Source of the DNA: Nannobrachium achirus
Lineage: Eukaryota; Chordata; Actinopteri; Myctophiformes; Myctophidae
DNA: 64,000 bases
Direction of reading: 5' to 3'
Assembly (NCBI GenBank): GCA_963921795.1
Contig: OY997642.1
Coordinates: 61,935,409 to 61,999,408 of the forward strand
The position numbers and the translations under genes are program-made. A model generated the notes under the pieces. It worked only from the letters and a program-made list of their open reading frames with translations, searched no databases and was not told the origin of the DNA. Numbering within the stretch: position 1 is the first letter of the stretch; every line of letters starts with the position of its first letter. Of the stretch, positions 22,821-34,280 are shown piece by piece.

Positions 22821-23320
22821 CTACACTGGGGTGGAACTGGCGATGGGAAGCAGAAGTCCCTCGACCTTCATTCGAGCGATCTCTTCCCTGATCTCTGGCT
22901 TGACTGCAGCACGGCATCTTTCAACGAAGGCCGACATCGTCTCCTTCTGCTCATCCCAGGCCCCCAGGCTTCTGAATACCTCTGGAGCTGCGATGCTCAG
23001 CTCTCGGTGCCGTCCTCGCTCAGCTCCGACCAGCTCGAAGGCTGCCTTCATGGAGCCTCTTCTGTTGAATGCATCCAGAGCCATCTTGTATCTTGCAATT
23101 ATGCCCTTGGTGTTTCTAGCTGTACACATTCAAAAACGGAAAGAAAACATTTATTTGAAAAAGCCTATAACATTTTTCAAACTGTAATGAGCTGTACCGT
23201 ACCTCTTGAACGAGTAGCCAGGTCATCCGTTGATTTGTCTGTGGCTTTACGTGGACGGTAGGAGGAGGAAGAGTATTGGGGAGATTTTGCCGGGGATCTC
23301 TTCCGTTTATATGGATGAAT
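22821..23320 (-). CDS. ccdc106-like: CCDC106-like protein, C-terminal two exons
   Basis: Exon 23320-23203 begins after a TACTTAG acceptor and encodes a basic/Ser-rich stretch (KRKRSPAKSP, SSSSYRPRK). The intron 23202-23120 is 83 bp (GT-AG). Exon 23119-22821 encodes ARNTKGIIARYKMALDAF, then GSMKAAFELVG, ELSIAAPEVF, MSAFVERCRAAV and GLLLPIASS before the stop. The phases fit (G|CT). This matches the C-terminal domain of vertebrate CCDC106 (a nuclear coiled-coil protein reported to bind p53) in motif order, including the LLLPI ending. The coiled-coil N-terminus is missing here. A possible counterpart lies at 24001-24112 but on the opposite strand, so the locus has been rearranged. Confidence 0.75.
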
Positions 23321-23794
23321 CTAAGTATAAATCAAGGAGTCAAACATCATGACAATGTAAACATTAACATGAAAAGAAATGCTAGTGAAAATGACATGCT
23401 CACTTTTCCTATTCACGCCATGGAGCCATGAATTCATGGATTTTTTTTTTTTTTTTGTCACATGAGTGTTGCCAAGTCTAATTGCATTTTCTTTTTTTGT
23501 GTAAAACAATTTTCATGAGCTTTATAAATAAATCTCTTTGAAACTGAAGACCATGGCCAATATTGATAATATTAAAGTTATACTGTGTAAGTTGCTAAAC
23601 TAGTGGTCAGTAGCGGTATTGCTTTTTTCGGCGGACCACCGGAGCGGCGCCGCAAACCACCGCGACCGATACAAATCCGTGGAGGGGTAGAACGCATCTT
23701 TTCTGGCCAGGATTTGGGGATTAAGAGGTTAAGAATCCTTCACCATGGTAAACACTGTCGCTGAGCGAGGCTACTTCCTGAAGACGCGGCAGAT

Positions 23795-23860
23795 AAGCTG
23801 TGATTGGCCGGTAGTGTATCATGTGTGTATGATTCGCGATGTGATTGGCCAACGTATACA
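23795..23860. promoter_or_regulatory. Paired inverted CCAAT boxes
   Basis: GTGATTGGCC occurs at about 23800-23809 and 23841-23850 (ATTGG cores), 41 bp apart, in CG-containing sequence about 150-200 bp upstream of the coiled-coil frame at 24001. Paired CCAAT boxes suit an NF-Y-driven promoter; this is inference from motif and position. Confidence 0.4.
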
Positions 23861-23947
23861 GATGATGCAGATGACGCAATTTTTTCGCGTTTCCAACGCC
23901 CCATAGTGCATTGCGCAGACGTCTGCACCGAGCTTCCGGCGCCGATT

Positions 23948-24003
23948 TTCAAGCTCACAACGGGTTGCATCTGCGACGCGACGTGAGCTTGTATGTCTGC
24001 TGT
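23948..24003. repeat. GATCTACAAGC palindrome, diverged copy
   Basis: CAAGCTCACAACGGG on the left and CGTGAGCTTGTATGTCTGCTG on the right. Confidence 0.6.
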
Positions 24004-24112
24004 TAAACCCGGAAGTTTGGTCCCGATAGTCTCCAGTAAACTCCTGAGGAAACTTGTGGATAAAGAGAAGGCTTTAGAAGCTGAAAATAACGGAGTGGGT
24101 GTTCTAAAACTT
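24001..24112 (+). CDS. Candidate coiled-coil exon related to 49477-49734
   Basis: The plus-strand frame reads PGSLVPIVSSKLLRKLV then DKEKALEAENNGVG. The nucleotide start (AAACCCGGAAGTT) and the ALEAEN ending correspond to the minus-strand ORF at 49477-49734. It looks like the leucine-zipper N-terminal part of a CCDC106-like protein. No convincing donor or start codon found. Confidence 0.35.
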
Positions 24113-25140
24113 TAGTTATTTAACAGTTAGGACAATTTTAAGATTTATTTTATAAAAAAAGTTACATGGTATAACTTTAACCCACTCCCAGCCAACTTAA
24201 AATATGGATGTGCGCTAATATTGCCAGGTAATATCATAATTTTTTCAGTTCAACATTACGTGGCTTTGAATGGCTAGAGGCTGTGTTGATTTTAATATAC
24301 CACTAGAGTGCGCCAACGATAAGCCTTTTAACACACATCTATGCTTTTCAAGGATGGAGTGATCACGTGGCCACAGTTGGCCTGCTGCGTCCGTTAACAT
24401 TGGGCTGGAGCTAACCCATTAGCGTGGGTCCGTGTGCGCCACGCTCGCGCTTGATGGTGTAAATATTATGATGGCCCATCGGCTGGGACATGTATCCACG
24501 CCACAGACACTTCAAACCGGGTCAAAATCTGACATAATGACGCAGCGTTATGTATTGTAGTGTGTATTGAAACCAACGGCTAGCATAGCCGATTTTACAC
24601 AGAGGAGGCCTGAGCTAGCGGTGACATCACAAACCAATCCTTACTTTACACGGTAACTCGCTACCATCATACGAGGTAGGCAAGACCATTTATTCATCAA
24701 AAAATATCCAATAAATTGCTTAAAAATTGCCGATCGACTTTAAAAGTCGCTCTGTAGGGACGTCCATAATAACAATGTCGATCTAGGAGTCGACCGGCGC
24801 TAGGAACATATTGAAAAAGATGCTGAAAAGTTTGGCTCTCATTCACTGACTATACACTCACTATACCATAAAGGAAAAACATACCACCAAAAAATCTGCT
24901 TTAAGTACCATGTGAGGGGTCAAACTAGTTTTTTTTTTAATTATTCTGAATGGGCTAAAATGGCTGTTAATTCCTATAATGCCTGCATTAATTAGCCAAT
25001 ATCCAATACCTGTTTGTCCTCTTGCTTGGATTCACACAGCTGGTTTCGTCACGGTGACGTTGGTTTAGTCACAGTGGTGCTCTGGCTCACATGACGCAAC
25101 GCCACTTCCGGGTTGGGCCTGCAGGGAAAACAGCAGTGGG

Positions 25141-25425
25141 GGTGCACCGTCACACGCAGGCTGCAGTGTCCCTTTCTGCTCTAACAGCAAACGCAAAAAC
25201 CCCCATTTGAGCTTCCACGATTTTCCTTCGGATAAAACACTACGTGCCAAATGGGTGTGCGCGATCTGGAGAGATGAGGGACTGACTTTTAAAATAGCTT
25301 GCGGGAGCACCTCGTGTGTAGTGAACACTTTGATCCTGAAGACCTAAAAAAAACGAACAAACCCAATGGACGAACGGACCTTAAACGAGGAGCAGTGCCG
25401 TGCAGATTCCCATGGAATGAATGGG
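25141..25425 (+). CDS. THAP-domain exon with one frameshift
   Basis: Frame 1 gives AGCSVPFCSNSKRKNPHLSF, then HDFPSDKTLRAKWVCAIWRD and EGLTFKI; after about 25310 the other frame gives VCSEHFDPEDL and LKRGAVPCRFPW. Together this is the full C2CH signature of a THAP zinc-binding DNA-binding domain (C-x4-C near the start, then W, C-x2-H, and the final AVP box). One base is lost, or two gained, at about 25308-25313. The exon ends at a GTAATT donor (25426). THAP domains occur in host regulators and in P-element-like transposases; nothing here decides which. No in-frame ATG is visible, so the start may be an upstream exon. Confidence 0.75.
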
Positions 25426-25499
25426 GTAATTCACAATGCTATTTTTTACCATACATCGTCACACTAACATTTTATGTTAACAGTGTGAGAATTAGTGTA

Positions 25500-26950
25500 A
25501 TTAGCTGAAATTATGGGCTGTATTATGTCATCATGGGGACACAAATGGCACTGAAATATAATTAGGAAGGAGGTTGTCAGGTTATTGGGTTGTGATAGTC
25601 TTATTGGTTCCCGCCAAAAAAGATTTTGGGCCTCGCCCAATTTTTTTTTTCTTGGTTTATCAGTTAACCCTAACCTTCCCCTAACAGGCTTTAAATGATT
25701 AGATAAAAATCAGCAAACACATCTCGAATTAAGTTCAGACCGTTGTCTACCATCGGGGGTCCCTCATCTCATTCCTAGACAGATATACGATTTTTTTTAA
25801 ACTGGCCCGGTTAGGGGACGTTTTTAACGGCTGAAATTGAGCACCCAGAAACCGAAGTTAGGGAACTGACCAATAATATATCAAATCACCCTAAACCCTA
25901 ACCAAACATTATTTTTCACCACCGGGGGCGACCTTGTTCACCCCAAAGCCTACCAAAGACCCAACAACCAAAAACGTATCGATTATCCCTAAACCTTAAC
26001 AAAATATTTTTTTTGCTCAAATGATTTTAATATTTGAACAAAGTTGACTCTAAATTATAGTAGTCTTCCCTGGCCCTGTCTTTTATCAATCTCTTCCTTC
26101 TTCTCCCACCCCATCTTGTCCTCCTGCTCCTCTTATGAATGCCCTTTTTTGTTCTTCAAGAAAACTTTGTTTTATTGCCCAATTGTTTTTTACAGTCCAT
26201 ATACTCTTATAACAACAAAATTGTAATCAAGGCCGAAATACCCACAAAATATCCATGAAACACTAACCTAAGGCCACCTAAGGACACCATATTCTTCATC
26301 AGCTCGATGCGCTGAAGGAGGGAGTTTAGGTTTTGTCACAACCGCAACTACCATTATTTTTTCACCTAATGAGTGTCACTTCCTTCCCCCCTTGAAATAT
26401 GGAGTTCAAAACAAGGGGTTAAGGCAAAGTTAATGAGGAAGGGTCTCACTTAATGCGGGGGAGTAAGGTTGCTCTGTTATTCAGTACAATTGCAGGGTTT
26501 CTCTCGACTTTCTCTGGCCTGTTGCTCAAAAACCATTGAGTCTCAAGATCCCATCTTTTATGTTATATGGCTTGCTGATACGAACATGTTTCTCTACGAC
26601 CATCTTATTGTATCAAACCCATTCATTGCAAACCTAATAAGTCTCATTTCCTATTTCCCCAGATACTGGGTGAAATATGAATGGCATTGATATAGAATTG
26701 GGCGACCCAATGTCCTATCAAATTCCTTCAATTCTCACCCAAAAACTGATATGTAATATTTTATCCCGCAACCACATCATACAATAATGACTCTGATTGA
26801 AATTAAAACAAACTTGAATCCATAAATACAATTGTTTTACTAAAACACATCCTAACACATCCTAACACCTGTTAACAGACATACACATATACATAGAGAC
26901 AATCAAGCTGTAGATAGCGTCAGAACATACATTTTATTAACTTATTTTTT
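25500..26950. other. No gene recognised; CCCTAACC-like stretches
   Basis: Short telomere-like phrases occur (about 25670 and 25890-25900). 26690-26790 is related to 29325-29420, both with CCCAATGTCCTATCAAAT, so the duplicated cluster that follows starts about here. No coding frame supported. Confidence 0.5.
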
Positions 26951-26963
26951 TCTTGTGGTTAGG

Positions 26964-27375
26964 TTGGAGCTGGTGAAGCTAGTGGAGGTCCTCCAGGATC
27001 TCCACCAGCTCCGCGTCTGTAGCCGGTACCATGCCGTCTATAGCCGTTTCGGGACTCCAAAAACCACAGATATTTGTGCAGTATCTGAAATCTCCTCTGG
27101 CCTCGGACCTCATGGATATACTCCTGCTCGTCACTGTTTGCTGCTCCTCCTCCTGGTCATCCTTTTCAATAGACAGACAAATTATGCATTTACACAGTGT
27201 TCTACAAAACTACATCATGAATTCTAAAGATTTAAGTCGTTCTAAAAACTACTAAAATCGCACTTGGTTTTAGGATTTACTTACATCTTGGTGGAGGTGG
27301 ATCAGGAGGGTTTTGTTCGGGGGGTACATTGGAGGGGTCATGGGGAGGTTCCTTCTCCTGGCTTGGTTGGTCCAT
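26964..27375 (-). CDS. Short Pro/acid-rich peptide unit C
   Basis: ATG at 27375 follows a TTTACAGA acceptor-like site. The exon (27375-27285) encodes MDQPSQEKEPPHDPSNVPPE and a proline-rich end, then a consensus GTAAGT donor. The next exon probably starts at 27161 (AAAAG|GATGACC) in a Glu-rich region. With that acceptor, the split codon becomes TGA, so the peptide could end at about 30 residues, or another acceptor is used. Two related units lie at 28876-29043 and 34281-34514. No known domain; function unknown. Confidence 0.4.
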
Positions 27376-27567
27376 TCTGTAAATTATGAAGAGGTTTTCA
27401 GATTGCAAATGAAACAAAAGTTATTGGTTAGGGTCATGGTCTGTGGGGTCTTCAGTCTAGGTAATAGTTAACATGTAGAACAATTTGATAATTATAAAAT
27501 ATTAACTCACAAGCGTGTTGAAGAAATGGTGGTGATTTCAGTCCTTCTTCGTCTCTCCAAGTGTTTT

Positions 27568-27763
27568 AGTATCTGGCAGAGTCACTCGCCTGAGGCCAAA
27601 TATATGAGTTTGTCATTAGCTGGAATAACCCACACCTGCTCCGGCTTGATTAACTTCAGGTGGTTAGTATCTGGCAGAGTCACTCGCCTGAGGCCAAATA
27701 TATGAGTTTGTCATTAGCTGGAATAACCCACACCTGCTCCGGCTTGATTAACTTCAGATGGTT
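27568..27763 (+). repeat. 98-bp tandem duplication upstream of unit C
   Basis: AGTATCTGGCAGAGTCACTC starts at 27568 and 27666, with copies almost identical throughout. The core GGCCAAATAT...GTTAGCTG...AATAACC recurs at about 29247-29283 and in part at 29450-29475. On the minus strand it lies upstream of the peptide units, so it may be their promoter. Confidence 0.85.
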
Positions 27764-27898
27764 AAATGCCATTAATGCATACGACTGTAGAGCAGACCTC
27801 CCTCCCCCGGAGGTCAACTTTCTCTATGAGCAGCCTGAATTCAAAGGCGGCATGGTTCTAGGGGTCGTAGAGAAATGAAACACACGTGCTTGCGCTCA

Positions 27899-28517
27899 GC
27901 TGCTATGATCATAATGGAGACGTCTAGGCGTTCAGCAGGCCATCCTGAAAAAGAACTGATGGTGAATAGACACCTGCCGTCCCCCTTTATGTGACATATC
28001 TTCAGTCAAAGGTCACGCAATCAAATGGAGTTAGGGATTTGAATTGGTTTTGATAGGATTTTGGCTGGCCAAGACATGAATTTCACAGAGCCTTAGTTTC
28101 CTCTTGGTAGGTCCTAGAGGTCTGTTCTTTGGACCAGACGTACACAGGGCCCTTGTCCTTACTGTGATCCGAGCACGAAGCCCTGAGTCCTACGTATCCG
28201 ACCTGAGCAGGCTGTACACAAACCTTGGATAGGGTTGTATTGTTGTTGTTGGGCCCATACTTTTTTAAACCATTCGAGTTAGAATCATTCCCGGTGCCCC
28301 AGCCTCTACAGACATGTTAGCTCAACTGGAGGGGACGTGCAGTTCGAAGGACAGACCCTCCAGACTCTCTTTCCCTGACTTCTGAGCCCAGTAGCATAGT
28401 TTAGGGACAGAGTTTGCTTTTTTGAAAAAACGCAGTGATCGTGCACGCCACAGGCTCGAGGCTGATAGCGACGGATTCGGCTCGGCCTCGCGGTTCAGAC
28501 AATGTCCGGCTTGGATT
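27899..28517 (+). repeat. Diverged partial copy of the 1413-bp unit
   Basis: It aligns with about 30508-31090 of the array (TCATAATGGAGACGT, GTCTGTTCTTTGGACCAG, GTGCACGCCACAG). It is clearly older than the array copies. Confidence 0.75.
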
Positions 28518-28728
28518 GACTTAAGGTGGTTGAATGCCATTAATGTAAATGGAACCAATAACTTATCAAAGACCATTAGTAAAAGGCCCAATTAGCATAA
28601 AGGACCCTAAAATTACCATTCCCCTACTCCTCCTCCTCCTCTTCTCCTCCCCCTCCTCCTTATTTCATATCACTGATAAGATAACAAAATATTATTCAGT
28701 AGTCCATTTACACAGGTTGGGGAACCTG

Positions 28729-28752
28729 GGTTAGGTTTAGGGTTAGGGTTAG
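28729..28752 (+). repeat. Short TTAGGG-like tract
   Basis: TTTAGGGTTAGGGTTAG, about three telomere-like repeats, between a diverged array unit and peptide unit B. Confidence 0.8.
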
Positions 28753-28875
28753 AATGATGACTCAGTTGGATTTAGAAAAAAAATACAAACATTTATTCTC
28801 TTCTTTGAATATTCTCCTATCCTCCTTGAGGAAGCAAATCATACAGAGGAAATTCATCCAACATGATGAATATCA

Positions 28876-29043
28876 CGAAGTCCTCGTCATGTCTTCCTCA
28901 TCACCCTCCTCCTCCTCTTCCTCTCCCTCATCTGCAAGATCAGGGTGGGGTCCAACCTCCTCTTCCTCCTCATCCACCAGAACTTCTGGAACAACTGGGG
29001 GATCCAACGGATCACGAGGGGGGTTTGGTCGAGCAGGTTCCAT
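28876..29043 (-). CDS. Short acidic peptide unit B, 55 aa
   Basis: ATG at 29043 directly follows an AAACAG acceptor-like site. The peptide starts MEPARPNPPRDPLDPPVVPE and continues with long Glu runs (VDEEEEEVG, EGEEEEEGDEED). Upstream on the minus strand, 29220-29166 ends in AAG|GTAAGG, a plausible non-coding first exon. The start matches unit C in style (ME/MD, PP, DP). Shifting frame at the end gives DEDFV, resembling DDFV in unit A, so the family may once have shared a longer C-terminus. Role unknown. Confidence 0.45.
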
Positions 29044-29487
29044 TCTGTTTGGTTATCATAAAGAGAAAGACTTAAGATTTGCAAATCACACATGTTTGAT
29101 ACAGTGTTTTTGAAGGAAAATATTTGATATCGAATTTAAACAACATTTTACAAGAAACCTTACCTTTAGGTACTTGTGTTGGATGAACGTAAGCCCTCTG
29201 TGGTCTTTTCTCCAAAACTAATGCTGTTTGACAGTCAAGGTGTGGCCAAATATGAGTGTGTCGTTAGCTGAAATAACCAACACCTACTACATAATTAACT
29301 CCACCCGGTAGTATAGATTTGGATGAACCCAATGTCCTATCAAATCCCTTCCTTTTTTGCAACCAATAACTGACACATAATATATTCCAATCCCCTGCTA
29401 TATCCTTCAATGACACTAGGCTGGGCTTTAGGGTCTTGCCTGTGAGAGAAGTGTGTCGTTAGCTGAAATTACCCGCACCTGCTACAT

Positions 29488-29790
29488 AGGTTTCACTTTT
29501 AATTGGGTAAAAAAAACAAGGGGGTTTGATAGGTAGGTGGGCGGAGGCCTCATCTCAGAGCTGCCTATTTTGTTTGGGGCAGTGCTTGCTTTTTTGAAAC
29601 CACGCAGCAGCCGTGCACGCCACAGGCTCGAGGCTGATACCGACAGATTCGGCTCAGCCTTGCGGTTCAGAAACTGTCCGGCCCCTGCAAAAATGACCCT
29701 CTTTCTGGAATATATCGGCTTTCCTATTACTTATCAAATCCATGTTATTACGGCGCAAATACCTACAAAAGATTCTTGAAACCCTAACCT
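29488..29790 (+). repeat. Truncated array unit
   Basis: The start matches the unit at about 30390-30452 (TGATAGGTAGGTGGGCGGAGG) and then jumps to the part near 30970, showing an internal deletion of about 500 bp. Confidence 0.75.
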
Positions 29791-32700
29791 AACCAGGCTG
29801 AGGCTCCTGAAAGGCGTAGAGAAACATGGACACCAAATTCTTTATCAGCTCGCTGTGCTGAAGAAGGGAGGATAGGTTTCGTTACCATTGCACTTACTGT
29901 TCTGCTAATTGGCTAGGGTTAGGGTTATACTTTATCACTTTACTACTCAAAGACGATAAGACATTAGACCTTGGTTCTGAGATATGTTGTAGAGCTAATT
30001 GAGACAAATGCTTTGATGTGTGTTTCATTTGTGTACGACACTGCTGCGCGAACATCTCCAATTTGCCTCTGGTACATAGACTCTAAGAGCTTAGACCATC
30101 TTAAAGGGGAAACAGCAATTCCAAAATCATTTTAGGATGTGGGACAAAACTTATATGGGCATGTTCAGCTAGTCTAGACGGACACGTTGAAATGTGTTTC
30201 ATTTAGGCAAGACAATCCTAAGTGGAAATAGCTGCACTTATTGTTAGGAATTAGGGTTACGGTTCTGGGGGTTGTACAGTAACGAAACACACATTCAGGA
30301 GCTCAACTCACCAAGCCGATCAATACTCTTTATTTCCGTTTTGCTCTGCGACCCTTAGAACCCCTAATAATCTGTTGTGACCCCTGTTAGGGTTTCACTT
30401 TTAATTGGGTGAAAAAACAAGGGCCGTTGATAGGTAGGTGGGCGGAGGCCTCATTTGAAGCCTGCCAAAATTTCGGTGATTTTAGGTATATTGAGTGACC
30501 GCTCGTGAACTGTCGATGCTATGATCATAATGGAGACGTTTAGGCGTTCAGCAGGCCATCCTGAAAAAGAACTGATGGCGATAGGACACCTGCCGCCCCC
30601 GTTAATGTGAATTATCTTTAGTCAAAGGTCAAGCAATCAATTGGATTTAGGGATTTGAATAGGTTTTGATAGGAATTTGGGTGGCCTGTGAGGTCTGTTC
30701 TTTGGACCAGGCATAGACAGGTCCCTTGTCTTTACTGTGTTCCGAGCACAAAGCACCGAGTCCTTCATATCCGACCAGAGCCCACCGTACATGAACCTTC
30801 GTTAGGGTCATATGTTTAGTCATTGGGTCCATACCTTTTTTAAAACCATTCAAGTTAAAATCATTTCCTGCGCCCCAGCCTCTACACACATGTTCGCTGA
30901 ACCGGAGGGCATGTGCAGTTCGGAGGACAGACCCCCCAGACCGTCTTTCCCTGAAATCTTAGCCTTTAGACAGAAATAGCCTTGTTTAGGGGCAGTGTTT
31001 TCTTTTTTGAAACCATGCAGCGGCCGTGCACGCCACAGACTCGAGGCGTATACCGAGGGATTCATCTAGGCCTTGCTGTTGAGAAAATGTCCAGGCCATG
31101 TGAAAAAGACCCCCCTTCTGGAGTTCATCAGATTTCCAATTACTCATCAAATCCATGTTATTGCGGCGCAAATACCTACAAAAGATTCTTGAAACCCTAC
31201 CCTAACCAGGCTGAGGCTCCTGAAAGGCATAGAGAAACATGGACACCAAATTCTTTATCAGCTCGCTGCGCTGAAGAAGGGAGGATAGGTTTCGTTACCA
31301 TTGCACTTACTGTTCTGCTAATTGGCTAGGGTTAGGGTTATACTTTATCACTTTACTACTCAAAGACGATAAGACATTAGACCTTGGTTCTGAGATATGT
31401 TGTAGAGCTAATTGAGACAAATGCTTTGATGTGTGTTTCATTTGTGTACGACACTGCTGCGCGAACATCTCCAATTTGCCTCTGGTACATAGACTCTAAG
31501 AGCTTAGACCATCTTAAAGGGGAAACAGCAATTCCAAAATCATTTTAGGATGTGGGACAAAACTTATATGGGCATGTTCAGCTAGTCGAGACGGACACGT
31601 TGAAATGTGTTTCATTTAGGCAAGACAATCCTAAGTGGAAATAGCTGCACTTATTGTTAGGAATTAGGGTTACGGTTCTGGGGGTTGTACAGTAACGAAA
31701 CACACATTCAGGAGCTCAACTCACCAAGCCGATCAATACTCTTTATTTCCGTTTTGCTCTGCGACCCTTAGAACCCCTAATAATCTGTTGTGACCCCTGT
31801 TAGGGTTTCACTTTTAATTGGGTGAAAAAACAAGGGCCGTTGATAGGTAGGTGGGCGGAGGCCTCATTTGAAGCCTGCCAAAATTTCTGTGATTTTAGGT
31901 ATATTGAGTGACCGCTCGTGAACTGTCGATGCTATGATCATAATGGAGACGTTTAGGCGTTCAGCAGGCCATCCTGAAAAAGAACTGATGGCGATAGGAC
32001 ACCTGCCGCCCCCGTTAATGTGAATTATCTTTAGTCAAAGGTCAAGCAATCAATTGGATTTAGGGATTTGAATAGGTTTTGATAGGAATTTGGGTGGCCT
32101 GTGAGGTCTGTTCTTTGGACCAGGCATAGACAGGTCCCTTGTCTTTACTGTGTTCCGAGCACAAAGCACCGAGTCCTTCATATCCGACCAGAGCCCACCG
32201 TACATGAACCTTCGTTAGGGTCATATGTTTAGTCATTGGGTCCATACCTTTTTTAAAACCATTCAAGTTAAAATCATTTCCTGCGCCCCAGCCTCTACAC
32301 ACATGTTCGCTGAACCGGAGGGCATGTGCAGTTCGGAGGACAGACCCCCCAGACCGTCTTTCCCTGAAATCTTAGCCTTTAGACAGAAATAGCCTTGTTT
32401 AGGGGCAGTGTTTTCTTTTTTGAAACCATGCAGCGGCCGTGCACGCCACAGACTCGAGGCGTATACCGAGGGATTCATCTAGGCCTTGCTGTTGAGAAAA
32501 TGTCCAGGCCATGTGAAAAAGACCCCCCTTCTGGAGTTCATCAGATTTCCAATTACTCATCAAATCCATGTTATTGCGGCGCAAATACCTACAAAAGATT
32601 CTTGAAACCCTACCCTAACCAGGCTGAGGCTCCTGAAAGGCGTAGAGAAACATGGACACCAAATTCTTTATCAGCTCGCTGCGCTGAAGAAGGGAGGATA

Positions 32701-34029
32701 GGTTTCGTTACCATTGCACTTACTGTTCTGCTAATTGGCTAGGGTTAGGGTTATACTTTATCACTTTACTACTCAAAGACGATAAGACATTAGACCTTGG
32801 TTCTGAGATATGTTGTAGAGCTAATTGAGACAAATGCTTTGATGTGTGTTTATTTTGTGTACGACACTGCTGCGCTAACATCTCCAATTTGCCTCTGGTA
32901 CATAGACTCTAAGAGCTTAGACCATCTTAAAGGGGAAACAGCAATTCCAAAATCATTTTAGGATTTGGGACAAAACTTATATGGGCATGTTCAGCTTGTC
33001 GAGACGGACATGTTGAAATGTGTTTCATTTATGCAAGACAATCCTAAGTGGAAATAGCTGCACTTATTGTTAGGAATTAGGGTTACGGTTCTGGGGGTTG
33101 TACAGTAACGAAACACACATTCAGGAGCTCAGCTCACCAAGCCGATCAATACTTTTTATTTCCGTTTTGCTCTGCGACCCTTAGAACCCCTAATAATCTG
33201 TTGTGACCCCTGTTAGGGTTTCACTTTTAATTGGGTGAAAAAACAAGGGGCGTTGATAGGTAGGTGGGCGGAGGCCTCATTTGAAGCCTGCCAACATTTC
33301 GGTGATTTTAGGTATATTGAGTGACCGCTCGTGAACTGTCGATGCTATGATCATAATGGAGACGTCTAGGCGTTCAGCAGGCCATCCTGAAAAAGAACTG
33401 ATGGCGATAGGACACCTGCTGCCCCCGTTAATGTGAATTATCTGTAGTCAAAGGTCAAGCAAGCAATTGGATTTAGGGACTTGAATAGGTTTTGATAGGA
33501 ATTTGGGTGGCCTGTGAGGTCTGTTCTTTGGACCAGGCATAGACAGTTCCCTTGTCTTTACTTTGTTCCGAGCACAAAGCACCAAGTCCTTCATATCCGA
33601 CCTGAGCCCGCCATACATGAACATTCGTTAGGGTCATATGTTTAGTTATTGGGTCCATACCTTTTTTAAAACCATTCAAGTTCATTCCCTGCAAGCCTCT
33701 ACACACGTGTTCGCTGAACCGGAGGGCATGTGCAGTTCAAAGGACAGACCCCCCAGACCGCCTTTCCCCGACTTCTGAGCCTTTAGACAGAAGTAGCCTT
33801 GTTTAGGGGCAGTGTTTTCTTTTTTGAAACCACGCCGCGGCCGTGCACGACACAGACTCGAGGCTGATACCAACAGATTTGGCTCGGCCTTGCGGTCCAC
33901 AAACTGTCTGCCCCCTGCGAAAAGAACCCTCCTTTAAGAATATATCGGCCTTCCAATTTCTTATCAAATCCATGTTATTACGGCCCAAATACCTACAAAA
34001 GATCCCTGAAACCCTAACCTACCCTCCAT
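29791..34029 (+). repeat. Tandem array, three units of exactly 1413 bp
   Basis: AACCAGGCTGAGGCTCCTGA starts at 29791, 31204 and 32617, a period of 1413 bp each time. Units 1 and 2 differ at only a handful of positions; unit 3 is more diverged toward its end (33400-34029). Each unit contains GGCTAGGGTTAGGGTTA, a two-repeat telomere-like core, and begins next to ACCCTAACC. Short ORFs are conserved between units only because the DNA is; none looks coding. It resembles a subtelomeric or interstitial satellite. Confidence 0.95.
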
Positions 34030-34280
34030 GTTGCAATAAGTAATTGAAGCCAGTCTTGACGCATATTCACATGGAAACAAACTATATTTATTGAAAAAAA
34101 AAACATATATAATAATAAAAAATAAAGACACATCACAAAAGCCATTGATTAATGAGGATTATGCTCCACCGCATCCTCCGGGGGCTCCTCTTGCTTGGCC
34201 TCTAGTGGGGCAGACCCTAAGAATACGCGCCTACATGGCCTCAAACAACGTGAAGTATGCCAGCAGGAATTATGCCAGCA

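Noticed and set aside
30647..33900. ORFs of 60-115 codons repeated in each 1413-bp unit
   Set aside because: They recur only because the DNA is tandemly repeated; they lack start context, domains and codon bias, and several frames on both strands are equally open.
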